Positions 26,001-33,496 of a stretch of 53,133 nt of DNA are shown in pieces; the first letter of the stretch is position 1, and every line of letters begins with the position of its first letter. Below the pieces are notes generated by a model. That model worked only from the letters and a program-made list of their open reading frames with translations. It searched no databases and was not told the origin of the DNA. The translations under genes and the position numbers were made by a program. The DNA is from Oscillospiraceae bacterium (GTDB lineage Bacteria > Bacillota > Clostridia > Oscillospirales > Oscillospiraceae), in contig CAJTEA010000016.1 in NCBI GenBank assembly GCA_910575265.1, positions 1-53,133 of the forward strand. The letters run 5' to 3'.

Positions 26001-26195
26001 GGCGAGGGCCTCATCAGTCAGCCGCAGGACATTACCCACCCCCAGCTCCGCCGGGCCGAAGCTGGTCTGATCCGGGAGCTGGCCCTCATCCATGACGGAG
26101 AAGGTGGCCCGGGAGCGCTCCTGCCCGGCGAACAGGCCGGCCACGGCCTCCACGGCGGCGGTCTGGAAATCCTGATCCTTGAATTTCAGTTTCAT
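23052..26195 (-). CDS. type III-like restriction Res subunit
   Basis: 1047-aa helicase-nuclease, last gene of a four-gene leftward operon. Motifs: ETGTGKT Walker A (93-99), DEPQ motif II (about 218), SATH motif III (about 240), FSHSALKEGWDNPNVF and QKVGRGLR (motifs V-VI, about 520-560), and a C-terminal PD-(D/E)XK nuclease NPDWAVYLTRNGEEKLYFILETKG (about 990-1013). It is longer than the first Res of this window (888 aa) and of a different lineage (DEPQ rather than DESH). The start lies 6 bp after the stop of the 198-aa gene. It would cut DNA with the neighbouring Mod as specificity subunit. Confidence 0.9.
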   Translation of the reverse strand: MKLKFKDQDFQTAAVEAVAGLFAGQERSRATFSVMDEGQLPDQTSFGPAELGVGNVLRLTDEALAANMRAVQKRNLLPMTDSAASRQFCVEMETGTGKTYVYTKTIFELNRRYGFTKFIVVVPSVAIREGVYKSFQVTQEHFALQYDSVPCRYFIYNSAKLSDVRQFAASANIEVMIINIDAFKKAENIINQAQDKLNGETAMGFIRDTNPIVIIDEPQSVDNTPKAKEAIASLNPLCVLRYSATHREKINLLYRLTPVDAYQMGLVKQIAVSSNQVSGGFNQPYVRLLSVFNEKGFRAKVEMDVKGKTGAVTRKAVTLKPGDDLFLLSGGRELYEGYTVAGIDCTPGYEHIEFGNTQEVALGKAIGDIDENVVKKAQIRRTVEAHLDKELRYMGRGIKVLSLFFIDKVDKYRHEDGTPGIYAEMFEDCYRELIAKEKYAPIRERFSADVSKLHNGYFSQDKKGRLKDTKGDTQADDDTYNTIMRDKEWLLSFDCPLRFIFSHSALKEGWDNPNVFQVCTLIEQKSTFTCRQKVGRGLRLCVNQAGERVEDRDINVLHVMANESFAEFAATLQQEIEDETGVKFGVLNLSLFSGMVYEEKRQEERTVTAEQAQRVVETLKTTGAIDEGGKVHPATKVEEIVLPPELEEVRETVRAAVEQKEPVTAQALVGTVYTATVVEEKTISYDDAQELLEHFQKKDYITPTGKIKDTMKNALKAGTLELPKKYEAARGRFEAIIANADRKPPVRDASRDVTVCLNKQVMLSPEFLELWGKIKQKTTYRVSIDTEELVKRCVKALREMPKLQKTRLVSQTADIHLEQAGVSHTERETRFTDVDNAYRVLPDLITILSDAALLTPATVNRILLESGRCGDFLNDPELFLEKASEIIRDNRHALAIDGIRYLKLDGEEYYVQEIFDSAELLANLDRNAVKVEHSVYDYIVYDSTTIEKPFALALDRDPDVKMFFKIPERFKIETPIGTYNPDWAVYLTRNGEEKLYFILETKGTTNLFDLRTPEQLKIRCGKKHFEALENGVEMQAVKNWSEFKVQI

Positions 26196-26201
26196 GGCGG
26201 G

Positions 26202-26798
26202 CTACGCCTTTCCATACAGAATATAGATCGCCAGCAACGGCCCTTGGCAATAGCTTTCCTCCGGGTATTGTCTCTTTAACCGCTCATACTCCCGCAGCAG
26301 AAGCGGAAGTGTGTCCTCCCGCTCTTGAACGCCCAGCGCCACGCAGGCCATACTTTGGGCGTAAGGGTTCCGGATCTCCGGATACATCTCAATCAGCTGG
26401 TCAACATACTCCCGCTCCGCATGGCCAAGGATGTATACGGTGGTTTCCGTCACGCTGTCCTGAAAGCTGGTTTGGAAACGGCGCAGCAGAGGTGGCAGCA
26501 CCTCCGCCTGCATGGTCAGAATCTTTTTACAAAGCGTTTCACGGTTGGCGATGTCATAGTCATTTCGAATAAATTTGACGATTGCGTCACCCGTTTCAAG
26601 CCGGGCGATCTCTGCTTTTTCCTCCTCGATCCGTGCCTTGCGCTCGGGCTCGATCTCTCCCTCCAGAATATCCCATATCGTATTCTGAAGTTTTTCATCA
26701 AAGCCCGCCGTCATAGAAAAATGGGCGATGAGCGGGGCGGACATCTTGTCCAGTGGATTATCCCGGAAAAAGTTCCTAGGTAACAGTTTTTTATCCAT
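26202..26798 (-). CDS. all-helical accessory protein between Mod and Res
   Basis: 198 aa, acidic and helical. Repeated units such as ETLCKKILTMQAEVLPPLLRRFQ and TTVYILGHAEREYVDQLIEMYPEIRNPYAQSMACVALGVQEREDTLPLLLREYERL resemble HEAT-like repeats. Start at 26798 is set by GTGAGGTG 6 nt upstream. It lies 10 bp after mod and 6 bp before res. Many type III-like operons carry an extra small gene here, but this one does not look like the DUF4391 type I remember. It may be a scaffold between methyltransferase and nuclease (inference). Confidence 0.72.
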   Translation of the reverse strand: MDKKLLPRNFFRDNPLDKMSAPLIAHFSMTAGFDEKLQNTIWDILEGEIEPERKARIEEEKAEIARLETGDAIVKFIRNDYDIANRETLCKKILTMQAEVLPPLLRRFQTSFQDSVTETTVYILGHAEREYVDQLIEMYPEIRNPYAQSMACVALGVQEREDTLPLLLREYERLKRQYPEESYCQGPLLAIYILYGKA

Positions 26799-26808
26799 TT
26801 CAAACACC

Positions 26809-28626
26809 TCACACCAATTTCAAATCCACGCCCCGGTCCCGCAGGATGTACCAGGCGTTGGCCATCGCCGTATCGTCGGCGAAGCTGTCCCGGGAGATGA
26901 CCGCCTTGGCGGGGGCGTACTCCGCCATCTGCTCCACGTCCCCGGGCTGAATGTCCGGGGCCAGGCACACCAGCAGAAGGCAGTCCTCCCCCACGCTGTA
27001 GGCGGTTTTGCCGTTGACGGATACCTCGGTCATGGGGAAGTCCAGGGGCACGCCCAGCTTGAGCATGACCTCAAACACCATGTCCAGGTCGGAGCGGTCC
27101 GGCTTGACCCGGTGGATCATGGCGTTCATGCGGTTTGCCAGCTCGCCGATCACGTCCTCCGCCTGGGGATCGATGGGTGCGGCGTCCCAGGTTTTCAGGT
27201 TGGAGCTGTCCAGCTTGAATACACGGAAGCCGGTGTCGCCGGTTTCGATTTGCGCCCCCGCGCGGCGGATGCGCTCCTTGCCGATCTCGCAGATGTTGGC
27301 ATAGCCCGCTTTCGCCGCCTCGCTTTTCTCGTCACAGACCTCGGGAAGCTGCACCAGAATGAACCGGCGGTTCCCGCCATCCTCGGCGTTGAGCTGCATG
27401 ACGGCGTGGGCGGTGGTGGCAGAGCCGGAGAAAAAGTCGAGGATGATATCATTGGCAGAAGTTACCTGTTCAATAAGAGTTTTTATTAAGCTAATCGGCT
27501 TTGCGTAATTGAAAAGGCTTTTGTTGTCAAACAGTGTGTAAACCGCTCGCGTCCCCTCTGTGTTCAACCCGATCTCACTCATCCATGTTGAAAATGGATT
27601 GGTAGCACTTTTCAATTCATTTGCAAAACGTTTTTTCATTGGCCGCAGAGCTGTATCTTCCGGGAAAACAATCCGATCTTCCTCTATCAGTTTTTTCATG
27701 CTGTCTGGTGCATAAGACCAAACCCTATTATAACTGGGTTTATACACTTTCCCGGTTTTAGGATCTATAAGATCATAAAATTGGTTCGGTCGCATATCAG
27801 CATTCATTCCAACAGTAAGATCTCCTGCAACCCAGGGTCCTCTGGGGTCATTATCGGGATTTGAATAACCTTTATAGTCCTTCTTTCCCCCTTTAAATGG
27901 CTCAAACTGTCCGCGATGATAAATTAAAACATATTCGTGATCGGTTGATACTTTGGACTGATCCATTGCGGATGAAGTCCGACGCTTCCAAATACCACAG
28001 CCAATAAAATGTTCCTCCCCAAACACTTCATTACATATTTTTTTGAGATTATCCACCTCGTTATCGTCAATGGAGATAAAAATCACCCCATCGTCCCGCA
28101 GAAGGTTCGCCGCCAGCCGCAGCCGGGGGTACATCATATTCAGCCAGTTGGTGTGGAACCGGCCCATGGTCTCCGGGTTGGACTTGGTGGTCTGGGCGGT
28201 GACCTCCCTGTACCGGGCCAGGGGGTCGGCGAAGTCGTCGGCGTAGACGAAATCGTTCCCCGTGTTGTAGGGCGGGTCAATGTAGATCATCTTCACCTTT
28301 CGGTAGTAGGCGGTCTGGAGCAGCTTCAAAACCTCCAGATTGTCCCCCTCTATGTAGAGGTTCCGGGTGTGCTCCCAGTCCACGCTCTCCCCGGGGCAGG
28401 GCCGCAGCGTCCCGGCGGACCGCTTCTGTGCCAGCCGCAGGCACTCCGCCTTGCCCTTCCACTCGAAGCGGTACTTCTCAAAATCGTTGTCGATGTACTC
28501 CCCGCACAGGCCCAGCAGCTTGTCAATGTCCAGCTTACCCTCGGCAAAGCACTCCGGGAACACCCTGCGGAGCTTGTCCAGGTTGGCGCGCTCCAGGTCC
28601 ATGCTCAGACCGTCCATGGTATCCAT
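26809..28626 (-). CDS. type III-like DNA methyltransferase (Mod)
   Basis: 605 aa. The N-terminal helical 1-75 segment (LERANLDKLRRVFPECFAEGKLDIDKLLGLCGEYID) is typical of this Mod group. DPPY is at 117-120, and the AdoMet motif is ILDFFSGSATTAHAV (about 405-419), the beta-class order. The AT-richer middle (about 27450-28080) holds the target-recognition region and looks exchanged relative to its flanks. ATG at 28626 follows GAGGAGGAACTTAAA, 1 bp from the SNF2 stop. It methylates adenine in a site that cannot be deduced here and supplies specificity to Res. Confidence 0.92.
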   Translation of the reverse strand: MDTMDGLSMDLERANLDKLRRVFPECFAEGKLDIDKLLGLCGEYIDNDFEKYRFEWKGKAECLRLAQKRSAGTLRPCPGESVDWEHTRNLYIEGDNLEVLKLLQTAYYRKVKMIYIDPPYNTGNDFVYADDFADPLARYREVTAQTTKSNPETMGRFHTNWLNMMYPRLRLAANLLRDDGVIFISIDDNEVDNLKKICNEVFGEEHFIGCGIWKRRTSSAMDQSKVSTDHEYVLIYHRGQFEPFKGGKKDYKGYSNPDNDPRGPWVAGDLTVGMNADMRPNQFYDLIDPKTGKVYKPSYNRVWSYAPDSMKKLIEEDRIVFPEDTALRPMKKRFANELKSATNPFSTWMSEIGLNTEGTRAVYTLFDNKSLFNYAKPISLIKTLIEQVTSANDIILDFFSGSATTAHAVMQLNAEDGGNRRFILVQLPEVCDEKSEAAKAGYANICEIGKERIRRAGAQIETGDTGFRVFKLDSSNLKTWDAAPIDPQAEDVIGELANRMNAMIHRVKPDRSDLDMVFEVMLKLGVPLDFPMTEVSVNGKTAYSVGEDCLLLVCLAPDIQPGDVEQMAEYAPAKAVISRDSFADDTAMANAWYILRDRGVDLKLV

Positions 28627-28627
28627 T

Positions 28628-31285
28628 TTAAGTTCCTCCTCTGACCTCAACCACAAATTCCCTTGTGACCTTGGCGGTCAATTTTTCCTGCTCCACAAAC
28701 TTTTTGATTTGCTCCTCCAGCTCCAGATCCAGCCGCATAGCGTCAAAAAACTGGTTTTCCCGGCCCTTCATCAATTCCCGCCGCAGACGGGTGGCCTCCT
28801 TCTCCAGCGACAGCCTCCGCAGCCGGTCGCCGGTGACGGACTCCCGCTCCGCCTCCAGGGCGCGGACTTGTACCTCCAAGCCGTCCAGCTTCCGGGCCAG
28901 CGCCGCCTTTTGGCCGTTACAGCGCAGCTTCATCCGCTCCATTTCCTCCGCCTGGGCCGGGGAGAGTTTTTCTGCCTCCCGCTCCAGCAGCGCGCCCACG
29001 GGAACCAGCTTGTCCAGCTCATGGGGTGCGCCGCGGCCTTTCAGCCAATGGGGAGAGCGGGAACCGTCCTCGGTGCAGTCACGCATGGGCAGGGCCAGGA
29101 TTGCTTTACACTCGTCTTCGCTGAGTACCCTGCCGCTGTCGATTACGCCGCACAGCACAGGTATTTCCCGCCGTGTGCCGCCGCCGGTCAGAGTGATGGA
29201 GTACAGACCGATTTGGCAGGACTCGATGTCCCCCTCCACCGTCAGCGTCCCGGCGTTGGCGCACTCCGTTTCGTGGAGAATACCCTGTCCGATGATGCTG
29301 GAAAAGGTGATCTGCCCCGCCCGTGGCTTGAACCCGCCGCCCATGCCGTATTGCTTCTGACTGCGGTAGGGGCGGTTCCGGCTACCCGTCCAATAGTAAA
29401 ACAGCACTGGCAGAGTTTCGTATTCTGTGGCGGTGACAGTTTTCGTTTCCTCGTCGATCATGAAAACGCAGTCGGTATTTGTCTCATTGTACCGCAAAAA
29501 GAAGATTTTTACAAGCCGCCAAAGAGCCTCATTCAGCTTGTTTGCCCGCCTGTCGATGTACCTGGGAGAAAGGTTGACCCGCTGTGCCAGCTCCCGGCTG
29601 AAGGTGGTGAACAGCACGTCCTCGGCGGCGGAAACGGCGCGGCGGTTTTCCTCCTCGTTGCGCACGAGCGTCTCCTGATAGTCCGCCTCCACCTGAGTCC
29701 TGGGCCGCAGGCGGCTCTCCGCGTCCCGGAACCCCGCGTTCAGGTCGTTGGTGAACCCGCCCAGCACGCTGTCGGTGAGGCCGAACACCCCGCCGGACAC
29801 CAGCGTCCGCTTGCTGGCCAGCTCCAGCTTTCGCACGTCGGAAAGGTTGTCCCGGTTGATAAAGGCCAGGGATAGGACGTCGTTTTCCTGCCCCAGCCGG
29901 TGGCAGCGGTCGATGCGCTGTTCCAGCTTCAGGGTGTTGTAGGGCAGGTCGTAGTGGATCACAAAGGCGGCTTCCTCCAGGTTGAAGCCCCGGGCGCCGT
30001 TGTCGGTGGTGAGCAGGACCTCGCCGTCCTCCTTGAATGCCCGGATGGCGGAGTAGTCCGCGCCGCCTCGGTACAGCGCGGTCCTGTATGCGCCCTCCAG
30101 CAGCGGGAGGAGCATCTTCTGCGTCTCCACGCTCTCGGTGAAAATGACCGCTTTCCGTGCTCCGCCCCGTTTTTTCATAGCGGCAAAGCCCAGCTTGAGG
30201 GCGTACAGCAGCTCTGTTGCCTTGGCCTCCTGTTTCACTTCCAGCGCCGCCCGTTCCATCTCCCGCCACTGGGCCAGTTCCCCAGCGGAGTTGGGCATTT
30301 GCTCCAGCCGCCGGATGACGCCCCGGATGGTCTGCAAAATGGCGGCGGTGGAGGAGCCGTGAAGTCCCAGCAGCCGCAGGGCCAGATCATACTGATCCAT
30401 CTCCGGGAAGGCCAGCTTTATAGGCTGATTGATGTAGGCGTACAGCAGGTCGTAGAGCATCTGCTCCTGGGGCGAAGGGGTGTACTCATAGGTCAGCAGT
30501 ACCCGCCGGGGCACCTTGGCGTAATCTGCCGCCTGGATACGGAGGGTGCGGAAACAGTAGGGACGAACCAGTTCGGCAAGCTCAGGGTAGCGTTCCGGGC
30601 GGCGGAGATACCGGGCCAGGAATTCCCGGTCGTCGGGCAAAACCGTCTCGTCGATGAACCAAATCAGCCCGTAGAGATCCATGATATTCTTTTCAATGGG
30701 CGTCCCAGTGAGCAGCAGCTTGAAGGCACCCCCGGCGATGCGCTTGAGGGCTTTCGCCTGTTGATTGCCCTCCTGGTAGACGGTTGAGAGGGCGTTGGCC
30801 TCCTCGAATACCGCCAGATCCCAGGGCACGGCCCCGGCTTCATTCTCATTGGCGGCAGCAAATTCATAGGTCGTGATGACAACAGCGTCCCGGAGAAACG
30901 GGTTGGGCTCGTCCTCAGTTGCCAGGGCGTCCCACTGAGTGTGGGTAGAGAGTACGATGTAGGGGGTGGAATATAATTCCTCCATCATCGCTGTCCACTG
31001 GCAGAGCAGGTCGGCGTTGGGAACGGCAAGCAGAATACGCCGCCGCCCCTCCAGCCATTTCTGGGTGATGATCAGCATTGCTTCGTGGCTCTTGCCTAAC
31101 CCGGCCTCATCGCACAGCACCACGCCTTTTTGATATGGGGAGCGGAGGGCGAAGTCCGCCGCCGCAATCTGGAAGGGGTAGATTTTGTTACTGGCGGAAG
31201 CATAGACAGGGATAAAGCTGTCTTCACAGGAAAGTGCCTCCAGTGTTCTCGCCGTGTAATAATCATGAAACGGAGTCTGTCTCAT
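28628..31285 (-). CDS. SNF2-family helicase leading the type III-like operon
   Basis: 885 aa. SF2/SNF2 motor: motif I CDEAGLGKS (about 80), motif II reads FEEANAL where DEAH is expected, LLTGTPIEKN (motif III, about 215), and TTDNGARGFNLEEA with QRIDRCHRLGQ (motifs V-VI, about 430-470). The C-terminal 350 aa include a basic region and a long coiled coil (about 770-880, MERMKLRCNGQKAALARKLDGLEVQVRALEAERES). ATG at 31285 is chosen because AAAGGA lies 9 nt upstream. It is transcribed from a promoter with a TTATCGC inverted repeat. The altered motif II may still allow ATP hydrolysis through EE. A SNF2 motor with Mod/Res suggests a translocating defence complex. Confidence 0.85.
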   Translation of the reverse strand: MRQTPFHDYYTARTLEALSCEDSFIPVYASASNKIYPFQIAAADFALRSPYQKGVVLCDEAGLGKSHEAMLIITQKWLEGRRRILLAVPNADLLCQWTAMMEELYSTPYIVLSTHTQWDALATEDEPNPFLRDAVVITTYEFAAANENEAGAVPWDLAVFEEANALSTVYQEGNQQAKALKRIAGGAFKLLLTGTPIEKNIMDLYGLIWFIDETVLPDDREFLARYLRRPERYPELAELVRPYCFRTLRIQAADYAKVPRRVLLTYEYTPSPQEQMLYDLLYAYINQPIKLAFPEMDQYDLALRLLGLHGSSTAAILQTIRGVIRRLEQMPNSAGELAQWREMERAALEVKQEAKATELLYALKLGFAAMKKRGGARKAVIFTESVETQKMLLPLLEGAYRTALYRGGADYSAIRAFKEDGEVLLTTDNGARGFNLEEAAFVIHYDLPYNTLKLEQRIDRCHRLGQENDVLSLAFINRDNLSDVRKLELASKRTLVSGGVFGLTDSVLGGFTNDLNAGFRDAESRLRPRTQVEADYQETLVRNEEENRRAVSAAEDVLFTTFSRELAQRVNLSPRYIDRRANKLNEALWRLVKIFFLRYNETNTDCVFMIDEETKTVTATEYETLPVLFYYWTGSRNRPYRSQKQYGMGGGFKPRAGQITFSSIIGQGILHETECANAGTLTVEGDIESCQIGLYSITLTGGGTRREIPVLCGVIDSGRVLSEDECKAILALPMRDCTEDGSRSPHWLKGRGAPHELDKLVPVGALLEREAEKLSPAQAEEMERMKLRCNGQKAALARKLDGLEVQVRALEAERESVTGDRLRRLSLEKEATRLRRELMKGRENQFFDAMRLDLELEEQIKKFVEQEKLTAKVTREFVVEVRGGT

Positions 31286-31318
31286 TGTGCGCATTCCTTT
31301 ATTTGCATATTGGAATCT

Positions 31319-31347
31319 ATTATCGCAGATTTTTAGCGATAATTCAA
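31319..31347 (-). promoter_or_regulatory. promoter and operator of the SNF2-Mod-Res operon
   Basis: Minus strand: -35 TTGAAT (31342-31347), 17-nt spacer, -10 GATAAT (31319-31324). The inverted repeat TTATCGC (31320-31326) / GCGATAA (31336-31342) spans the spacer and both hexamer edges, a classic repressor site. No candidate regulator is encoded directly beside it. Confidence 0.75.
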
Positions 31348-31420
31348 TCATGCTGCGTAATCTTTTGCTGCAATGATAGCGTCATACTGAAGATGGCGGG
31401 CTTGTTCGCCAAATTCCCCC

Positions 31421-31449
31421 TTGACAAGCCCACCTGCCAGAGTTACACT
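31421..31449 (+). promoter_or_regulatory. orphan plus-strand promoter
   Basis: TTGACA (31421-31426), 17-nt spacer, TACACT (31444-31449). No plus-strand gene with a ribosome site follows; it points into the truncated ABC gene antisense. It is probably left from a gene lost at this junction. An 8-bp GGGCTTGT/ACAAGCCC hairpin (31398-31431) overlaps its -35. Confidence 0.6.
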
Positions 31450-31507
31450 AGTAGCACAGCGGTTTAATTTGAACGATCATATACTACTTGTTTCACCATT
31501 TACAGGC

Positions 31508-31972
31508 TTATCGCTGTATCCCAGGCACGTTTTTGTGTCTGGGGTAAAAGTAAATGACCGTCCAATCGGATACTTTTTCGGGGAAGCCTGTCATGATCTC
31601 AGTTTGAGGGAGCGGGCCAAGAGAAGTGTCACCATCCAGTTCCACGGGCAGGACGATGTTCTCATACACATTCAGGATCGGCACCAGATTGTAGTTCTGG
31701 AACACAAAGCCGATGTTGCGACGGCGGAAGATGGTAAGTTGCTCATCGTTCATCTTCGCCAGTTCTTTATCCCGAACCACCACACTGCCGGAAGTGGGGG
31801 TGTCCAGGCCGCCCATCATGTGCAGCAAGGTGGATTTGCCGGAGCCGGATGTACCGACCACAGCCACAAACTCTCCTTCCTCTACGGAAAAGGTCACGCC
31901 ATCCAGTGCGCGGGTAATGTTCGGCTCAGTGCCATAATATTTTTTCAGATCAGTTGTTTTTAAGATACTCAT
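31508..31972 (-). pseudogene. ABC transporter ATPase, 3'-truncated (BceA/MacB type)
   Basis: The first 117 aa are a good ABC ATPase of the peptide-antibiotic exporter group: MSILKTTDLKKYYGTEPNITRALDGV, Walker A GTSGSGKS (about 41-48) and Q-loop FVFQNYNLVP. After VELDGD (about 31623) similarity stops. The signature LSGGQ, Walker B and the permease gene are missing, and about 37 unrelated codons follow. It cannot hydrolyse ATP. The start is 48 bp from a TGTTGCAGAAATGTCCTAA box shared with the neighbouring two-component genes. A deletion or insertion joined this operon to the defence island at about 31.62 kb. Confidence 0.88.
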
Positions 31973-32019
31973 AAGAATACCGCCTTTCTATTTTTGATAA
32001 GAGTAGTCTAAGACTGAAT

Positions 32020-32038
32020 TGTTGCAGAAATGTCCTAA
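32020..32038 (-). promoter_or_regulatory. response-regulator box 1 (ABC gene)
   Basis: 19-bp TGTTGCAGAAATGTCCTAA (plus-strand reading), identical to boxes at 32388 and 34233. On the minus strand the box ends in CAACA, then 9 nt, then -10 TAGACT. It is 48 nt upstream of the ABC ATPase start. A half-site (TTTTAGGACATTTC) recurs at about 32071. Confidence 0.75.
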
Positions 32039-32082
32039 ACGTCCTTTAATCTAGAGGCGAATTGCTTCAATTTTAGGACATT

Positions 32083-32343
32083 TCATGTTTGGCCGTATTT
32101 TTTGTAAAGCCAAACTGAAAGCAAGCCGGTAATTGCCAGTTGAATCACCAAAAAGAACAGCACAAGCCAGACGCTCTCATAATAGAATAGCTGTGTCTGA
32201 AAGGCAGCAACATCAATCAATGCCACTACTCCAGCTGCCCATCGGATATGCTGGACAGAAAAGGACTTGAAAACACCCAGGACAATCATAGGCGGCAGGC
32301 AGAGTAGAATCGCATTGAGAATCAGTGTCTTTGTGATAGTCAT
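32083..32343 (-). CDS. small integral membrane protein
   Basis: 86 aa with three hydrophobic segments (about 7-28, 35-52 and 58-78, ending in a WLYKKYGQT basic tail). ATG at 32343 follows GAGAGGAGGAAGTTAC. It lies between the ABC gene and the histidine kinase, with its own copy of the 19-bp box 45 nt upstream, so it belongs to the same regulon. I recognise no family. It might assist sensing or immunity of the peptide-antibiotic system. Confidence 0.75.
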   Translation of the reverse strand: MTITKTLILNAILLCLPPMIVLGVFKSFSVQHIRWAAGVVALIDVAAFQTQLFYYESVWLVLFFLVIQLAITGLLSVWLYKKYGQT

Positions 32344-32387
32344 GTAACTTCCTCCTCTCATCGTTTGAAAATAGCCTACCTCCCAAA

Positions 32388-32406
32388 TGTTGCAGAAATG
32401 TCCTAA
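32388..32406 (-). promoter_or_regulatory. response-regulator box 2 (membrane protein gene)
   Basis: Same 19-mer as boxes 1 and 3, followed on the minus strand by 9 nt and -10 TAGGCT. It lies between the kinase stop and the small membrane protein start. Confidence 0.75.
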
Positions 32407-32464
32407 AATCCATGCTACGATGTTTTTTTGAAAAAAGCGGCAGCCTGCACAGGCCGCCGCTTGA

Positions 32465-33496
32465 TTACTCTTGTGGCAGGAACACCGAAAAGGTGGAACC
32501 TTTCCCAACCTCGGAAGTCACCAGAATGTACCCGCCCTGCATGGTGATGATCTCACGGGCCAGATATAATCCAATGCCGATACCATCCACCTCATGCACC
32601 GCTTCTTCCCGGTAGAACCGCTTGAAGATAGTGGCCTGCTCCTGCTCCGGGATGCCCCGGCCCGTGTCGGTCACATCAATTTTCCAGTACATTTCCCAAT
32701 TCTGAACGGACACATGGACGCTGCCGCCAGCAGGCGTGTACTTCACCGCATTGTCCAGCAGATTGAACAGGGCCTCGGAAGTCCAGCGGCTGTCATGGGA
32801 AATGGTCAGCCCCTCCGGGCAATCTACGGTCAGCTCAATACCTTTTTTCTCCATCGGTGCCAGAATCCCGTTGATGGCATTCACCAGAGTTTCCCCGATT
32901 AAAGCGTCCTTTTTCTCCAGCGTAATCACACCGGCCTCCAGCCGGGAAGTTTTCACCATTGCCTGAATCAGAAAGTCCAGCTTGTCAAGCTGGCTGCCGG
33001 TTGCCTGCAAAAACTCCCGCCGCTGTTCCTCCGAGATCGGGCGGGTCAGCATGGTTTCATTGAGCATTTTCAGGTTGGCAATGGGGGTCTTGGTCTGGTG
33101 GGAAATGTCCGATAACAGAGATTGCAGATCGGCCTTTTCTTTTGCGACTGTGTTCCGGTCTTTCTGCATGATGTTGTAGAGCCGTTCCAAGCGGTGGCTG
33201 ATCCTCGCCAGCAGTGTTTCCGCTTCATAGTCCATTTCTGGCCGTGCGGCACTGTCCATCATGTCATCCAGCGTCCGGCACAGGCTGTCGGTGAACAGGG
33301 TCAGCTTCTTTTGAAAGTAGTGCAGGAAGATCCCGTCCCATACCAGAAACACAGCGGTCAGCAGCCCACCGTACAAAACCAGCCGCAGGTTTTTCGTAAC
33401 CAGAAACAAGCCCAGCAGCACCAGAAAAGAGGTGGTCAGCAGGCCAACCGTAATGAGCCGCAGAAACTTTTTGACAGATAAATTTTCCAGTTTCAT
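32465..33496 (-). CDS. Bce-like intramembrane-sensing histidine kinase
   Basis: 343 aa. Two transmembrane helices (about 14-34 and 38-60) with only a few residues between them, so there is no extracellular sensor, the hallmark of intramembrane-sensing kinases that respond through an ABC transporter. The dimerisation/phosphoacceptor box is SDISHQTKTPIANL (His133). The ATPase domain has NLLDNAVKYTP (N box, about 243), DTGRGIP (G1) and GIGIGLYLAREI (G2). The start overlaps the response regulator stop by 4 bp. With its usual partner ABC transporter truncated, signalling may be altered. Confidence 0.92.
   Translation of the reverse strand: MKLENLSVKKFLRLITVGLLTTSFLVLLGLFLVTKNLRLVLYGGLLTAVFLVWDGIFLHYFQKKLTLFTDSLCRTLDDMMDSAARPEMDYEAETLLARISHRLERLYNIMQKDRNTVAKEKADLQSLLSDISHQTKTPIANLKMLNETMLTRPISEEQRREFLQATGSQLDKLDFLIQAMVKTSRLEAGVITLEKKDALIGETLVNAINGILAPMEKKGIELTVDCPEGLTISHDSRWTSEALFNLLDNAVKYTPAGGSVHVSVQNWEMYWKIDVTDTGRGIPEQEQATIFKRFYREEAVHEVDGIGIGLYLAREIITMQGGYILVTSEVGKGSTFSVFLPQE

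Noticed and set aside
28628-31285. DISARM or BREX system
   Set aside because: A SNF2 helicase with a methyltransferase is suggestive, but the marker genes (DUF1998, phospholipase D, PglZ, BrxC) are absent.
31421-31963. 180-aa plus-strand ORF opposite the ABC gene
   Set aside because: It starts inside the -35 of the or orphan promoter, has no ribosome site, and is antisense to clear ABC ATPase codons.
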